Shown here: positions 1-14,185 of the stretch, one piece after another
Layout of the letters: every line of letters starts with the position of its first letter
How positions within the stretch are numbered: position 1 is the stretch's first letter
Assembly (NCBI GenBank): GCA_022747635.1
Contig: JAKTNV010000003.1
Coordinates: 94,503,290-94,567,289 of the forward strand
Direction: 5' to 3'
Origin: Hetaerina americana
Taxonomy: Eukaryota > Arthropoda > Insecta > Odonata > Calopterygidae
Length of the DNA: 64,000 nt
Made by a program: the position numbers and the translations under genes
The notes under the pieces: model-generated
Databases searched by the model: none
Told to the model about the DNA's origin: nothing
Seen by the model: only the letters and a program-made list of their open reading frames with translations

Positions 1-1039
1 TGCTTCACCGTAGTGATTTTCTAATTATTTGCCTTCATGTAAAATACGTTCCGCCCAAATTAAACTAACAATTACAAGGGCTTTCTCATTTTTTTGTGAA
101 AAATAAAGTTAAAGGATCAATAATGTATTATAGTAACTGGAATTGTATTTTTCTTTAAACTTGATCATCACATGCCCTTCCGAAAAATTATAACCTACAT
201 TTCATGTTCCATGATAGCTATACTACGACGTTTTACGACTAAGTTTCAAAACTACAGTTTTAGTCAATGACTAAAGCAGTAAGTAAATATTTCTATAGAT
301 AGAATGGACGACATACTTATAAAGTGGGATGAAAAAATAGTTGATAGGTAATTTCTCCGTAGTCATATGAAACAAAAATCTTAGCTGTGTTCTTTTAAAC
401 AGAATAAAAAGGCTTACGCCCATCGACAAAGGAAAATGGCAATTTACTCGTACCGTAAGCACGGACATTGACAAACATATTTTGAGAAAAGTCTGAGCGA
501 AAGGACGATTTTTTAGTGTATTTTTTGGAAAACTATGTGGAAAGGCCGATTCCTTTTCTCTTCTTTTTAGGACATCACACGTCGATCTTCTTAAATAAAA
601 ATATCAGTATTAATTTTTTAAAAAGTCTGTTTCAAAATGCACAATTCTTCTCTTTTCCGATACAATTTTAAATGGAAAACGTTTCTTCTCTTTCAACGGT
701 TTCTCGAACAGCCGAATGATGTGTCAACGCCTCTCGCTGGTGAACTCACCTGTACAGAGGAGCAGAGACTAAGCAACTGAATCCAACACCTTTTGCGTTA
801 AAGAGTTTCCTATTCGGAGAGATGATCCTCATGCACCAATATACTTTCATTTGAAATGGTGTAAAACATGGGGAGTAATTAATTGAGTATTTGGATACGG
901 GGCCACTTTGATGCCCCCTCATAATTGCATAGTCTCGCCGAAAGAATGGTGTGTGTCCTCCCCAACCGACTCTAAACCACGGTTGCCATGGTAAACTTAA
1001 GACTTGTGCTACACGGAGGAACTGTGCGGTTTATTTCAT
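1..1039. other. AT-rich non-coding DNA
   Basis: No coding pattern, repeat or RNA gene is recognised here. Open frames are short and AT-rich, and stop codons are dense in all six frames. Confidence 0.6.
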
Positions 1040-1500
1040 TCACTCGCTCCATCGTCTCTAACGAATTTCCATCCTCTCTCTCTCTGCGACTTCAGGACAT
1101 ATCCTCCGCATCACTCCCTCATCCTTTCCGCAACCTTTAATCATAGCACCACCCTCATCTTTCTACCTCCCCACATCCCACCATATACTCTCCCTCCTCC
1201 CTAATCCCAACAGCCCTTAAATACCCTTTTCTTACTCCCTTTCTCCTCCTCCTCCCCCTCGCTCTTAATTCCCACCTTCTCAATCTCGCGCTCATTTTAC
1301 TCGTCCCTCCCTCCCGACTCACACTTTGCATATGGAGTACCGAATATTCTTCCCCCCATTCCCTCCCTCCAACCCCTCAGTCATCCCTCCAGGGGACACC
1401 TCTTCTTCCCTCTTTCACCGGAAACTCCGGTCCCCAGAAGAGGTGCCAGCGGTGCAATATTTCTTCCCTCTCCCGCGGAGACTTTTGCTCGGGGCGTGAT
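1040..1500. other. Pyrimidine-rich (CT) island
   Basis: The + strand is mostly C and T, with short CT runs near 1074-1088 and many TCCCTCC-type blocks, then CpG-containing sequence near 1480-1530. The open frame that crosses it is low-complexity Ser/Pro/Leu translation and is not a gene. The island is one of a set repeated across the window. Its function is unknown; a regulatory or triplex-forming role is only an inference. Confidence 0.55.
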
Positions 1501-2299
1501 ACGCAGACGACGCAACTCCAACGCCGCCGCGGCTTTTCAAACTTCAGTTTGATGGTCGTAACTGTCGGGATTCATTCCGTGTGTATTTTTTCCCAACCCC
1601 CGGCACATCGCGACTTGTAGCGGATGCAAACGGGGTAAGCCGATTCCATTAATCACCCAATGCGTCTTACACACCAATTTCTCATCCAGCACTCTCCGCT
1701 TCCTTCTCCTTTTCCTCCCGTTTCATGTTAATACCTAACTCACGGTTTAAACTTGTACGCCCCTGTATCCTTTCTTGGAGATTCCTCGAGAGATGTCTAA
1801 ATTTTTCTCAGTATTATTTTCTCGGAGGGCACGAGTAAGAATACCGCGCTTTTCTCATCACCCCTATCCAACTTCTCCACTCGTTCTTCTCCATCTGTAA
1901 TCTGCAAGAATTTGTCGTAAGGCGTGGGAAATTTCAGCCTCCAAACTAATCAATTTTTCCATCTAACACAGTTGCGTAAAAGTTTTATCAAATTTTCATA
2001 CATTAGCAGTTAATTAAGATTGCAGTGGTAGATACACTTTGAAGAAAACGCACGTTGTTCACACTAGCATGGATTAAACTTTTCCTATCGGCTAATACTG
2101 CGAGGATTTCCATTTAAATGGAAACCCCAACTCATTATTTAAACTTGATGCCACGAGATAAATGGTCAAAGTCTGAGCAATTCGGGTCCAACGTTAAAAA
2201 GATCCGGCGGCAATCCGTCTTCTTCCCCGTGTTTCTTTACCCACAGAAAGCGTTTACAAATTCCCCCGAACGCTATTGCCGCGGAATTAATGGTTTTTC

Positions 2300-2620
2300 C
2301 AGAGTGGGATCCCGTACCTATTCCGCTCCTCCCCTCCCTCTCCCCCCACTTTCCCATCTCTCTCTCTCCCCCTCCCTTCCATCGCGAATATCACGTATGT
2401 CTCTCTCTCTCTTCCTCTCTCTCTCCCAATGTCCGTCTTTTCGTTCCAAATGGGGTGCGGCCGTGCACGCCTCGTGGGAGCAAGCAGTCAAAGTCACGGT
2501 CGACGGCGGTGGCGGCGTGGGATCCGCCTGCTGCCCTCAACCCCATATTGCCTCCCGCCGCCGTCTCCCTCTACCCACGGGCCGTTTCCCCCTCACAGGT
2601 CCACTCCCTTAAATCACTCA
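2300..2620. other. CT-rich island with (CT)n tracts
   Basis: Strongly pyrimidine-biased + strand with interrupted (CT)n runs at about 2357-2430, followed by a CpG-rich section at about 2455-2580. Several overlapping open frames (up to 164 codons) exist only because the tract lacks A and therefore stop codons. I do not call a gene. Confidence 0.55.
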
Positions 2621-2935
2621 CAATCTCTGAATTCCGCCATGAACTCTTTATTTTTTTCATCATGTAATTATCTTCTTTATTGGAAATGTTTCATAGAACA
2701 ATACTGTTGAAACAAGCAGTGTCATGCCCAAGACTCTTGTTTCGGAAAATAAGGTCGATGTTCGAGCTTCGATGTGGCACTCCCAATTTATCGGTTACAC
2801 CCAACGATCCTTAATTCTCTCCGTATTTCCCCAATCACTTATCCGCCGACGTTAACTCTAGGTGAGATAATTACCTCCAATTCGAGCATGCATATTCAAA
2901 TGTTGATGTTTATACATTTCCCGAGCCATCATTTT

Positions 2936-2960
2936 ATACGAGGGCTGTTCAATAAAGAGT
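2936..2960 (+). repeat. Possible mariner-type terminal sequence
   Basis: The sequence TACGAGGGCTGTTCAATAAA resembles the conserved terminal-repeat start of some insect mariner/Tc1 elements (CGAGGG followed by GTTCAATAA). No matching inverted copy and no transposase trace was found nearby, so this would be a lone end or a chance match. Confidence 0.3.
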
Positions 2961-5900
2961 TGATCATAAACTTTCTATTGGTATAATTTACTTTGCAAAA
3001 ATGTAAATTTTAATCGTATTATAGGGCAATTTTTAATGTATATGTGGTATTAGTTTAATTAAAATTTAATCAGTTATATATCTTAAAAATACTGCCTACC
3101 TTAGTTTAGAGAAAGATCCCACTATAAAGGTATAAACAGTAGACTCGGATTATTGAAATTATAATGCCCGTTTGTGAAAATAGCCTCTTCAAGTAATCTT
3201 TGTAATTTTTAGAAATTAATGTCCCATAAATTATTCCGCAACGGTAATTTTACTGAGGTAATTTTCACGCCGTTAATTCAATAGAGAAAATATCATCACG
3301 ACATAAAATCCGTGATTGTAATTTGAGTAAACGGCGATCTACGAGCCGAACCTAGGACTTGCTGTATTAACATTTTTTTTAGTCAAATACATTGTTTTTG
3401 AGCACTCTTGTCTAGTACAGCATGGCAACAGACTTTCTTTAAGGAGCTGTCGTGTTTAATATAGGTAGAATGTTTGAATTGAAAACGCGATTTTGTGATA
3501 CCAGATTAATCCTTAAAACTTACTATCATTCGTCACCCCCTGCTAGTCAATTCCTTACAGTTCTAATACCTGTATATCAAATTTTCTTTGAAGCATTTAA
3601 AACGTTTTACAAATTATATACGTTTTTTTAATTTCATGTGACTATTTCTCTCTTTTTTAAAACAAATGTGTGTATTTTTGTGTAGTATTGCCTCAGCTAT
3701 GCAATGTCCTACACGCAAAATAATTTTCGGCCTTCCAAGTTTGATTTCATTAAAATCCAAATTTACGTGAGTTCAATGTTGAATCTTTCAAATAGGGCAT
3801 CGTGTATAAAATATCATTAAAGTAGCTTTTACTCTAGCATCACACAAAAATCATTTGATAAAATGTCACCGTAAAATATTCGAATAACGGAGAGAGGCCG
3901 ATCACGAAAGGGGCCGAGCAGTATGCATCCGAAGTCAGTTTCCTTTGAAACTGCTCTATCTGTATAAGCATTGGTTAGAGTTACGGTAAAATATAATCAA
4001 CTTACAATGATTGAATTGAATAGATTATTTTGATACTGCTAGGTCGTACGAATTTATTTAAAAAAAAGACTCCAATATCTTGTAAAAGCAAACTTTAACT
4101 AATATTAGAAATGTCTCAGCTGTCAATCACGTCCCCTTATCCTTATCTTAAATACTTCTGCAAGTGGCTACATTATGAATTTCAAACTTTAAATGAGGGC
4201 AGTCGATTAATTAATTCATACCAGCTCTTTTACTATTAATCGGTCTTAGGGATATAACTCATTTGAATATATTCCAAATATGAACATGAATAATAAACAA
4301 TCGGTGTACTGAGTTCAGATCAGTGTATTGCTAAAAAAATATCCATTCAAATGAGGACATTAAATCGCGCATAATGCAGCACTTTCAGGGTACCTCCTTC
4401 CTCCTTTATTTCCTATCCCTATATTATTTCCTTCCTAGATATTGTGGTCGACGAAGGAGGGAATAAAGTATGATGAAAGTAAAAACCACTCAATTTAGTT
4501 CGGGAAGAGATGGGATGTTGGAAAGCGGATTCCAAGATAATGGATGAACATCCAACTCATCTATCCAGTCAACGCTGTCAACTCTTTCGCACACATGGAA
4601 TATCAAGTGATTATTTCGTCATTAATCGGTTTCTTCCGATATCTCCTAACATCCTTGCGCTACTCATTCATTGAAGGACACCTTCTAGACCACAACTGGC
4701 TTTAATATGCACCCTCATAGCAGTTAACATTTTAACAGATAAGAATGTATTTGTGAGAATATTTTGTATGAGTTTTAAACGATAACTTGTCAAATATGAA
4801 ATACGGTTTCCACATAAAAACCTCCATATTATTATTGTTGCAACAAGCAGTAAGTTGAGCAAATAATTTTCTTCAGCTGTTAACATTTATTGCTGAAATT
4901 GCAGAGGTTTGCTGAAATCAAAAGCAGACGTTATGATAATTAATCTCCGAAATATTGTCTAACAATATTTTTTATTGTTATCCAAAATAAATACTCAATC
5001 AAAATTTTGGAATTGATAATCATATTTCATCTACAAACTATTATTTACATGATACTTTGAAAGTAAACAATGCAAGATAGCGCTCAAGTTTAAAAAACTA
5101 CGTACACGACCTTCATTGTTCCATTATTCGCAAAATTACTAATGATTTTTTAACTCTACTCCAGAGTTAAGTGATATTTTACAATAATTAAATTATCATT
5201 TTCAAATGTACCAAGTGGTAACAATGGGTGAATTTACACCTTACCATTGATGTAACATGTTCAGTTTATAAATCATCTTATCTTTAAACTACAATTGCCC
5301 TAATTTTATTGTCATTTTCCCCTTTTTATAATGAAATAACGATGTCTATTTATAAAAATTATTCTCTCAAAAGCAAATGAGCATAATCGTGTAATTATAT
5401 CTCCTCATGCGTTTGTCTAAAAATGTGTACTCGTACTTTTATATTTTCTATGTCGTGCGGTAATCGGATAATTGTTGAGTATAAATTCAAACCTTGTTGA
5501 GCATCATTATAAATATGATTTTTAACCATTTTTTGTCATTATTAAATGTAATTTTGCATATTTTATTTACTTTCTGTTTTTAAAAATTGTCTTTCGCAAG
5601 AATATTTAATTTCACAGATCTTTATCGCGAAATTAAATCCAATTGAAAAATATTTCTCTTTCGTTAAAAAGTTTTCTACATGCCATTTTTCCCAATTATT
5701 TCAAAAAATTTCCCAAAAATTTCATTCTCTACGATCTTTCAACCTTATCATAAAAAAGCACGTTGCATGAGTAAAAATATTATACCTATACGAGAGAATA
5801 TTAGATAATGTGCTACAGAGTTCTACAATATGAAACGTGTACGATATCGGTGGATTTCAGACGCAACCGTTAGCAAAGTGCTCCTGGGATTTCTTTTACG

Positions 5901-8679
5901 CCCTTAGTTTTCAATTTCCGTCAGCGGCCAAGTTTTCTTCCTTGGAGGGAGGTAAGAAAGAAAGAAAAGCCAGACTTGAGACAAATGTTAGCGCATAGGG
6001 CAAATGATTAATCGACGAGTCCAAATCTCAAAAGGGCATAGGGGAGATTTAAGGGATCGTAACGACATTTTGAATTCCCTATCACTTCAGTTTGTGCAAG
6101 GAAGGGGGCAAAAAGTTGTGAAAAATCGGCGAGTAATATATTTGTGTGTATAATGGAGGTCGCAACTGTCAATAGTGTGCGTTACAGAAAATCTCCATTA
6201 GGAAAAACTTTCTTGGCAGAGATAAAAAGCAAAATGATGGGTAAGAAACCAATTTCACTTCAAGTTGTCTCTATTCAACTTATATCTTTTGTGCTAACCA
6301 TTTCACTCAAGGGTTATTGTTAATTGCAAGAGGTTCACGAATTCAGGATTTAGCAGTTTCTAATGTATCATAGTGGTAATAAGGCACATTCCCCTTTTCT
6401 TGACCGTAATAACAATCGTTAGTATTATGTTTTCTGTAACTACTTTCACAAACCACTTACGAATTCACACATTACCCAATTCATCACAATTCTACTGCGA
6501 TTCTAGATATTCCTTTTATCCCATCTTAAATGCTGCTCTTGAATTTTTCAAGAGTTATATATTCATATTTCATCTGGTTCCTTTTTATCCAGCAATACGA
6601 ATTCCAGGTTTCCTCAATCCAAAGCCATATTTTTCATTTTCATCTCAAGGGAATCATATTAATCACAATGGTTCACCTTTTTGCATTTTATTCAACCGGT
6701 TATATTTCATTTTGTATCTCTCCCTAGGAATTTATTTTATTCATCCCCAAATGTTTTTGATTAATTTTTAATCCGATGGAGTTCTATTTAACATATTGCA
6801 AGCTGTATTGATGGCTACTTTAAGAAAATGTGCCCAAGCGTTCCTTACTCACTCCACCAAAGATCGTACCGCAACCTTCATTCCCAGCTAAGTGCTCTGT
6901 CTTGACTTACATTTGAACCTTGCACATAGTATGGTACCTCCGAAAGATTTGGTCCAAATCTATGGAATAGACTTCACATTAATTGTTGTTCGTTGGGTTA
7001 GTATATTGTAAATTGTAGTCGATAAGTGCGACCACTCGGGGACACATTCTTCCATTTGATGCTCTTAAGAAGTTTACATAACTTCCCTACACATTTCGAC
7101 ATATATCTAAACCCACAGTATAAAGGCCAAAAAGGAGTCGTTGCGTAGTGCTCCACACGATTTAAAGCATTTTTTCGACCATTACGTCCCAACTTACCCG
7201 CTTGAAATATATATTTTAGAATTTAAAGTCCATCAATTAACATTACCAATTTTAAGCCAGTATCACATTTTCAAACAATATTTAACCCTCATAAGTAGAT
7301 TAAAATTTAATGTTGGGATGGAGTGGATGTATGCATGGGAATAAATTTTCGATCTAGGTAACATTCAAAGTGAGTTTTTATCAAAACATTTTAATTCTGG
7401 TAGGGTTAGTTAATTTATTTTTCAATTATAGTGCAGAATTTTTCAATAACCATAACTGAAGCCTGGAATTCTCTGTATCATAACTGAAGTCGTGGAATAT
7501 TGAATATAGCGTTGTGTTTTCCGCAAACACTTGGAGTTGCATTAAAGGGAACTCATGTGAAATAGTAAGCATTTAATGGGACAGCATAGCTGTGTTGAGT
7601 TTGAGGTATTATTGTTCTGACTTCGTAGATTTCCCAAAATAATGTCATGCCTATCTTTCTGAACGAGAATGAGTCTCTGCAAAATAGTGCAGCAAGTGAT
7701 GAATAAGCCTTAGTGCCATCATTCAGAAAACTGCTTGAAGTATTTTGGATGAAAGCCAGGCTTTCCGAGGCTTTTGAAGGTATATATGAGTAATCCAGCA
7801 GACTCTGAAAATGATAATTAGTCAAAATCTCTTAAGTTTTGACAAATTTTGTCATACAGAGAAATATTTTTGCAATATATCTTGCGGAATATAATGCCTT
7901 TTCATTATTATTCATCAGAAGAAGTTCCACAAAGTTAATCATAAAATAATACGCATTAAATGTTTTCAGATTAGACGAAAACAACAGAAAATGTTCCTAG
8001 TTTTCAAGTTTAAATGGACTAGATCGAATCGAATAACTGAGACTGCATTAAGTACTTGAGTATCAGCCTCGCCTCCAACTGTTCATGGTGGGCACACATT
8101 GGGAGAACATGCTGGTTTACCTTAATGGAACTTGACGAAATTAGATGGCCAGTAATTCGAAAATTATACAATAAAAAATAAATAAGATAGGTTTTTCCAC
8201 ATTAAATATTCATTGCAGATATTTCGTAACCTTTAGATAATTATTTAAGGAGAGAGCTAACTAATATTCATTGAATACTAGATGTATTAAATTAATGTTA
8301 TGAGGATTAAGAAGTCATTCACAGGCATTAATTAAAATATGTTGGGAAATTATTCAGTGACGAAGATAGCGGTGACAATAACTTTTATAAATGTACACGA
8401 TAATCAACTTAGATAATAGATTTAGATACTAGTTCTTCCCTCGTACAATCAGCGAACACAATAATAACCAAAATCAATTGTTTCAACTGTTTCGATATAA
8501 TGAACCGGCCATCTTTTATTTCGCTCGATTATCTTTAATGAACCATATTCATAACTCTGTGCCATTAACTACATAAAGAAACGACTTAAATCCCTTGTTT
8601 ACACGCATGCTCCAATTAATTCTCCTGGAACAAAACCACAATCCTTCATTGTGGTCTTCTCAATCCTTATTCATTTCTC
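2961..8679. other. AT-rich non-coding DNA
   Basis: Nearly 6 kb with no supported feature. The longest open frame (6373-6771, +) is an Ile/Phe/Tyr/Ser-rich translation of AT-rich DNA without recognisable domains, so I do not treat it as a gene. No hairpin arrays, tRNA or retroelement motifs were seen. Confidence 0.55.
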
Positions 8680-8716
8680 CCCCTTCTCTCTCGCTCTCTC
8701 TCACACACTCACATTA
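8680..8716. repeat. Short (TC)n/(CA)n microsatellite
   Basis: Interrupted TC repeats pass into a few CA units. This is simple sequence only. Confidence 0.6.
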
Positions 8717-9049
8717 TCCCACTAGGACGGCACACGCAATCAAAAAGGAGCTTAACGTGATTAAAGCAAACACAAAGTCAGGATGTGGGAAGGATTCATT
8801 TATGTTCATCTGAATGTTGCCCTGAAAGCCCTGAGTACCTTTGGATGAAGGCGTCAGGATACTCATGATCGAAGGAAGAGAAGAGAATGACGACGGGTGG
8901 AAAAGCGATGGGAGAGCAGTCGAAGTGCCGCGAAGGAAAAATTACCACCGCGAGGAATTTCAGTTGCGTGAATGGACTATTTGATACTATGTCTACCCTC
9001 GCAGGGATTGCCACAAGACGTTTTTTTCTGGTCTCGTCGCCAGGATGCT

Positions 9050-9560
9050 CTGCCTCAAATCCCACCGAGGGAAGCGGAAATGGGGAAAGGGCCGGAGGGA
9101 GAGAGAGGCGCTTATCGCTTCCCTCTCCCTATCCAGTCTCCCTCCTCCACAAAACCCTCCCCCAACGCCCTTCCTCAGGGGTACGAACCGCATTTTCGAG
9201 GTCGCTCCTCGGCACTTCCACTTTAGGGCACACACTACCAGGCGCGCGCGCCCCCCCGCCCACCTCACCCCCCACGCCTCTCGCGCGAATCAATGTCTAG
9301 GGCGCCCTCCGATGGGCCATTTGCCGGGCCCTATTGAGCCCCGACGTGTTTTGGCCAAACTTTGCCTGCGGGGAACGGAAATGGTTAAGGGATGAAATCA
9401 CGTCCCTCCCGGAACGGCGTTTGTGACTGTATTGGACCACCACAACCGAGGCCACCGCGGCGGCTATTCATTAGGCTAACAATGGTTCGTTCTCCGGCTA
9501 TTTAATATGGGAGTGGGGCCCGAGGATGGAGGAGAGGAATGCGTGCGGAATTCTGACGGC
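9050..9560. other. GC-rich, CpG-containing island with polarity switch
   Basis: GA-rich on the + strand at about 9060-9110, switching to CT-rich at about 9115-9190, then a GC block with CGCGCGCG and a C run at 9240-9270. From about 9290 to 9560 the sequence is balanced, CpG-rich and looks non-repetitive. The overlapping open frames on both strands are mutually incompatible and low complexity. A CpG-island promoter or enhancer is possible but not shown. Confidence 0.5.
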
Positions 9561-12500
9561 AAGGCGTGTAAATTAAGTAACAGGAGGGCGTCCGGGAGTG
9601 AATATATGCACGAAAGGTCGAGGATGGTCTCCTCTCCCCAAATTTATTCTTTCTCCACCGCGTTTTCCCTTTTAACTCGCCCGCCGCACAGACGTGCGTA
9701 CTGCTCCCTCATTACGGGGCTATCCCACAGAAGGAACGTATGAAAAAATGCGCCTTTATCCCTCCGAATTCCGTGCATCTCGTTACTGAAATGCACCAGA
9801 AAAGGAATCGGAGAACGAACGGGAATATAAAAGCCACAAACTGAAATAGCGTTTCAGTGTAGAGGAAACGCATCGTCAATAAAACCGTCGAGTGGCATGA
9901 AGAGAAGTCAACTTTTTTATCGCATTTCAACTCTCATCTTTACTCCACATCATATGCATTCATTAAATTGTTATACGATGGAACTGGTGGCCAAATGACG
10001 CGTGATATCTGTCTGCACTTGCAAAAACATTTTCATCTCATGATTGAAGCAATTCCAATACAGCAAGTTGGTCACTATCGTCAAATTTCCTGCACGTCTA
10101 AAAACAAGCACAAATAATAATACTGCTTGATTTTCATGAAACTTTGAAGATGCCCATACATTTGTGACCCTTCAGAGGACAAAAAAAATAATATTCCATT
10201 TAAAATTACATTAAGACAAGTTATCCGATTCGTTATTGGTTATCGAGAGGGAAAAATGTCAAGAAAACTATTATTGCATGATAAAATACGACCCAACCTA
10301 CTCAAAATGTATAAATTGCACCAGTGTAATATTGCCGTTAAGGTCGTATTCCCGCGTTATATTGGCTGGCAAGTATCAGTGTGAAGTTGAGGAATCGTTC
10401 TGCCAATGGAGGAAATGGTCAGCAAAGGAATCCTTTTTCTTCATACGACTTACTTCAAAAAAACCATTAAAAAATTAATGATTGTACGCATCAAAAACAT
10501 TAAATTATAAATGAGGCGCCTATCCCGGTTATTCTGGCATTTACTGAAGTTTTAAATTGTTACATAACCATAAAGTTCCTTGGTGGTTATATAAGTCAAA
10601 AAGAGGCGTTGTTCGTCTACCAGAAAGGGGATCGATAGATAAACTATTTCCGTAATTTTCAGAAAACTTTATATTCATTAAACAAATTAAAATATTTTTT
10701 GAAAATGGATCCAAAGGCTTAATTTGGACTTATTGTGCATAACTACTGATTTTTTTAGGTTTGCCAAGTGAGAGTTCATGTATCCCATCGAAGGCAGACA
10801 GCACATTAAAAAAGGCGGCATTGAATGGTTCCATTTGCTTCTTAATATTCATGTATTTTTGCACTAATATTTCACTTAAGTATTATCTGGCTTCTTTTCC
10901 TCCAAGTTATATTATTTTTTATGACGATTGGAGATATAATTCCCACTGTCATGGTCCCTTTGATGGATGAAGATCTAAGAATTAGTGACAAGATCTTTCC
11001 TGTTATGAAAATTGTGTTAAATTAGACATTGAAGGTAACCTTACTTTATTCCTGAAAGTAAAATAACTCTTACGGGTAGACCTATCCAATATTTCTATCA
11101 CAAAAGTTGTGGAAATGATCACATTTAATCGGGTGGGATTTAATAACAGAAGGTACTTTTGTAAATTAAAATGGATATTTATCAATGGACAATACTGTTT
11201 TGCTCACTTATTCCACATCTTAAATATAGCAAAGTACCTTGGGCCATTCTTGACCAGGAATCAAAGTTGCTAGAAAAGAAGTTTAGGATGCTCGGTTAAG
11301 AAATAGAGGAAAGCATTTTCAGCTTTTTGTTTGATCGTCGGGTTTCTACTCAATAATATACCATTGCCAACCAGGAGATATTCATCGAAATGAAATTAGT
11401 CTTTAAATGGGTGAAAATGTTACTGAGTTTTATTACAACCGAAATCAAACTTTCATTTCTTCTTCCCTGAAACCGCCTGTGATTTACTCTCTACAGCATC
11501 GGACAGGAATATCGAGTCTTCATATTTTAGGGATCTCAAGATATCTAGAAGCAGCACTTCCTGTGTTTGAGACTAGAACTATCCAAGTCATAGACTAAGT
11601 GAATGGCATATCCAAAACGCCTTTCAAAAATTATTTGCCGATTTAAAAATAATTCTATCTAACCATAGGCATTTAGAGAGGTTCTAAGAGGTACTTTCAC
11701 ATTTCTCTACTTAATAAATATATATCCCTTCCAATATACAATACTTCAACTTCCATCATTTATACAGCGGGCTGAAATTTCTACTAAGATGGCGTTTTTT
11801 ATTTTCCTTATATTGTTTGGCAAGGAGTTTCTCTCCTCCCCTTTGACCTTTCAACTTTCTTACCTTCAGTGTTATTATTTTAATCCTTGGCCCCCCGTGT
11901 GCTCCTTGCCACCACTCTCCATCGCGATAGACTTAGTTACTTCTCCCCCCCACAACATCGGTTATCACGGATCCCGCTTCCCATCAGGCCGAGTTTCAAC
12001 CGCAAGAGCATAAGCGTATGCTTTGGACAGAATATTAGGCCCCTGATTGGCTCATCGGGTCTGATCCCCCCCAGAAAGAGGGCCATGTGTGGCCAGGGGG
12101 GATGGGAGACAAAATCCTCTCCCGACCCCAAACGCTTGACGAACAGAGGTCTTAAGGATTGCATAAGGGCTTATAATTAAGGAGAGAACGTGTGTCCACG
12201 GGATTAAATGCATAAAGGCGAGCAATAGAGGGTGTGTTGTCGGGGAGTGGCTTAGGGCGGAGAAGGAAAATGCGTTTCTGAAGTACGTGGGAACGGGAGA
12301 ACATGGCAATATTTTTCCTCCCACCCCGGAGGGGAAAAGTGAGGATATCAACCCTTCGCTGTCGTACTCTGGAAGGAAGCCAAACTTGACGCCAACGGAG
12401 GTAGTCCATTTGGGAACGGCAAAGCACGTAATAAAATTTGTGGCGAGCGAGTTTATTTGTGTCGGAAATTCTCCAATAACCGTTGATTTTCCCGGGAACA

Positions 12501-13559
12501 AATATGTGGTTCTTTTATTGCATAGCATAGTATATCCATTCGAAGTTCAGAGAATAATACACATCATAGCCCACACAAATAACATAGGAGTTAGAGTCTC
12601 AAGATAATTAGAACACACACGCGCCATGAATGAGATAATAAATATTTTACATGCTTAATATATCCATCGCATCGTTTACCCTGATGACTGGACACTTTAA
12701 AATTTTAGACACGATAAAATTATCAATAAATTATCGTTAATTAAAAGTCATGTTTTTGTTAGAGACATTTCTTAGCCGCAGTCGATACATCAAAATCTAA
12801 AAAATACCTTGGGCGTGAGGAAAAAGATACAAGTTGTTTAATAATGATAAGGTTAATCGTAAGATTGTGGAGTATTTCGTGTCATGCTTGGTTCAAAGTA
12901 CATTCGATAGCTGGTCGGAGACGGGGACCAGAGTTTAAATTCGGGTCATAATCCCCAGCTAAATCAAATCTTTGTGATTTTCTAGCCACGAGAACGCTCT
13001 GAGGAATCATTGGTAGGACAGAGAGAAAATTATAAATCCCCCGCCCTTTACCTAACCCTTACCTAATGTGTCACTCAACATAAAGTATCATGCAGCATAC
13101 TAGCTGACCATTACTCTCATCTTTTAAAGACTTCTGAACCTATATTCAGCCTCCAGAGAGAAGTCTGGTTCATTGTTCAGTGAATCAGTGAACATTACTT
13201 AATTTTATTGAGTGCATGTAAATAGAACGAGGACATAAAAGCAATACCGTTACATTAAATGCAACAGTAAGCATTACAAACACTTAATTTTTATTGCTTA
13301 CTCATCCATGATATAATGGTAAAAATTCCAAGGCTATTTCATTGATCGCGCTATTTTAAAAGCATCCTTTTGCAACTTTAATCTTAAATACATAAATTGT
13401 TTTATGACAAATGCCTGACGATCACGAGTGTGGGTCGTTACGAGTTCCCAGAGATTTCTGTTATCTTCATCTCCCCCATGTATAACAATGAACCCAATAG
13501 GGCTTTATTATCTTTTATGCCCACCATATTATTATGGCCCGGGAAGAATTCGAAACGCC
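9561..13559. other. Non-coding DNA, no firm feature
   Basis: Mostly AT-rich. A C-rich block lies at 11880-11960 and a purine-rich stretch at 12060-12350, whose overlapping open frames on both strands look spurious. A weak tRNA-like B-box pattern near 12935-12950 is too poor to call. Confidence 0.45.
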
Positions 13560-14185
13560 GAGAAGGCAGTTTTTTTCATCCTACTTCCACTGAACACAAC
13601 TGCGTATTACTGGTATTATTATTTTGGGATCCATAGGAGTAGGAGCGTATCAAGGAGTTGGAAAAAGTGCCAAAAAAATCTGCTGGACTAGTTCAAAAGT
13701 GCCAACAGAAAACAGTAATCGTAGCGGGTATGTTGGAGGAATCAGGTTGGGAACTCATTGATTTACAAGGAGTGCAGGCAATACTAATACTTTTAGATAC
13801 GAGTAGAATACCTGAGTTTTCTGGTCGCTCTAAGGGATTTATTGTGGCCCCAAATAATATTGGTAGGTTCGACTACAGGGATAAAATAGGAGTGTCTCCG
13901 ACATATTCGTGTACTCAATCTTACCTTGCATGGTACAAACTAATGTCAAAATCGAACCCAACCATTCGAATATCTTTATTTGAGAAGCAAAATATGATTT
14001 TCGTAGTCAAATACATCAATTTTTGCATGATATGGGTACTATGTGCGAATGTGCTCGTCTGTTTGTGTGTATGATCAAATACATATATACTCAAATTTAA
14101 GTAGTAATTTATAATTGTGTAAGAACGGCTGGCGCCCCAACACCCCCCGCTACAAGGCTTGCGGGCTGAAAGGTATGCAGTAATT
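13560..14185 (+). mobile_element. CR1/Jockey-like LINE, 3' fragment with tail
   Basis: Decayed C-terminal end of a non-LTR retrotransposon polyprotein followed by its 3' tail. In one frame a WDP motif near 13628 is followed, after two stop codons, by ERIKELEKV near 13650 and then by MLEESGWE near 13730, matching the usual WDP...LEKVQ..AAR...MLEELGWE order after the reverse transcriptase. NNIGRFDYRDKI at about 13855-13890 agrees with the NYIGR segment of the 26 kb copy. The preceding part (KAVFFILLPLN) is in another frame, so at least one frameshift is present. A degenerate copy of the family tail (CACCCCCCGC...GGCTTGCGGG) lies at 14140-14170. The 5' part (endonuclease and RT core) is missing. 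It is a dead copy. Confidence 0.72.

Noticed and set aside
2118..2612. 164-codon + frame
   Set aside because: Its second half is translation of a CT-rich tract (Ser/Leu/Pro runs). No domain is present and three other frames are open over the same DNA.
6373..6771. 132-codon hydrophobic + frame
   Set aside because: Phe/Ile/Tyr richness follows from T-rich DNA. No membrane-protein family is recognised and there is no supporting context.
12900..13010. tRNA-like box B pattern
   Set aside because: Only a weak box B resemblance is present; no box A at a proper distance and no closing stems.
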